This document shows positions 6,282 to 6,297 of a stretch of DNA of 6,297 nucleotides, in pieces; the first letter of the stretch is position 1; each line of letters opens with the position of its first letter. Position numbers and translations under genes: made by a program. The DNA lies in NCBI GenBank assembly GCA_031272565.1, contig JAISTN010000162.1:1-6297 (forward strand), given 5' to 3'. The notes beneath the pieces are model-generated. The model saw only the letters and a list, made by a program, of their open reading frames with translations. It was not told the DNA's origin and searched no databases. The stretch comes from Bifidobacteriaceae bacterium. Its GTDB lineage: Bacteria; Actinomycetota; Actinomycetes; Actinomycetales; WQXJ01.

Positions 6282-6297
6282 GCCGGCGGCCCAGACG

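Noticed and set aside
1..6297. Mobile elements, CRISPR arrays, tRNA or rRNA genes
   Set aside because: I saw no transposase or integrase, no regularly spaced direct repeats and no tRNA-like or rRNA-like sequence on either strand.

Overview
The window looks like a chromosomal segment of a high-GC Gram-positive bacterium (Actinomycetota). Three things suggest this: the very GC-rich third codon positions, an isocitrate lyase of the short (~430 aa) mycobacterial ICL1 type, and an XRE/ImmA-like regulator of the RamB kind, which is an actinobacterial family. The regulator's C-terminal sequence resembles what I recall from Micrococcales such as Arthrobacter relatives, but I cannot place the genus.

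Layout. Positions 1-117 are an edge region with no convincing complete gene; at most the last ten codons of a + strand gene end at 35. A textbook Rho-independent terminator (118-163, acting on the - strand) closes the glyoxylate-shunt unit. Malate synthase A (aceB, 195-1865, -) lies downstream of isocitrate lyase (aceA, 2068-3360, -). Their 202-bp gap holds a very strong 33-nt hairpin just after the aceA stop and weaker alternative hairpins in the aceB leader. A 190-bp divergent region follows, with two abutting perfect palindromes (3420-3430 and 3431-3443) lying on the best aceA promoter candidate. A RamB-like regulator (3551-4999, +) is read away from aceA. After a 90-bp gap with a long inverted repeat and a possible new promoter come a cation diffusion facilitator of the SLC30A9/ZnT9 type (5090-6019, +) and a 71-aa DUF1992 protein (6025-6240, +), only 5 nt apart, and a final hairpin at 6260-6281.

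How it works together. AceA splits isocitrate into glyoxylate and succinate, and AceB condenses glyoxylate with acetyl-CoA to malate. Together they form the complete glyoxylate bypass used for growth on acetate, fatty acids or other C2-yielding substrates. The divergent regulator belongs to a family known to control acetate metabolism, so the simplest model is local control of aceA-aceB through the tandem palindromes. The CDF transporter and DUF1992 gene have no visible link to the shunt and probably form a separate small unit.

I did not find an evidently new multi-gene system. The most worthwhile signals are in the non-coding DNA (operator/promoter overlap, possible leaderless start, intercistronic hairpin) and in the altered metal-site residues of the regulator and transporter.
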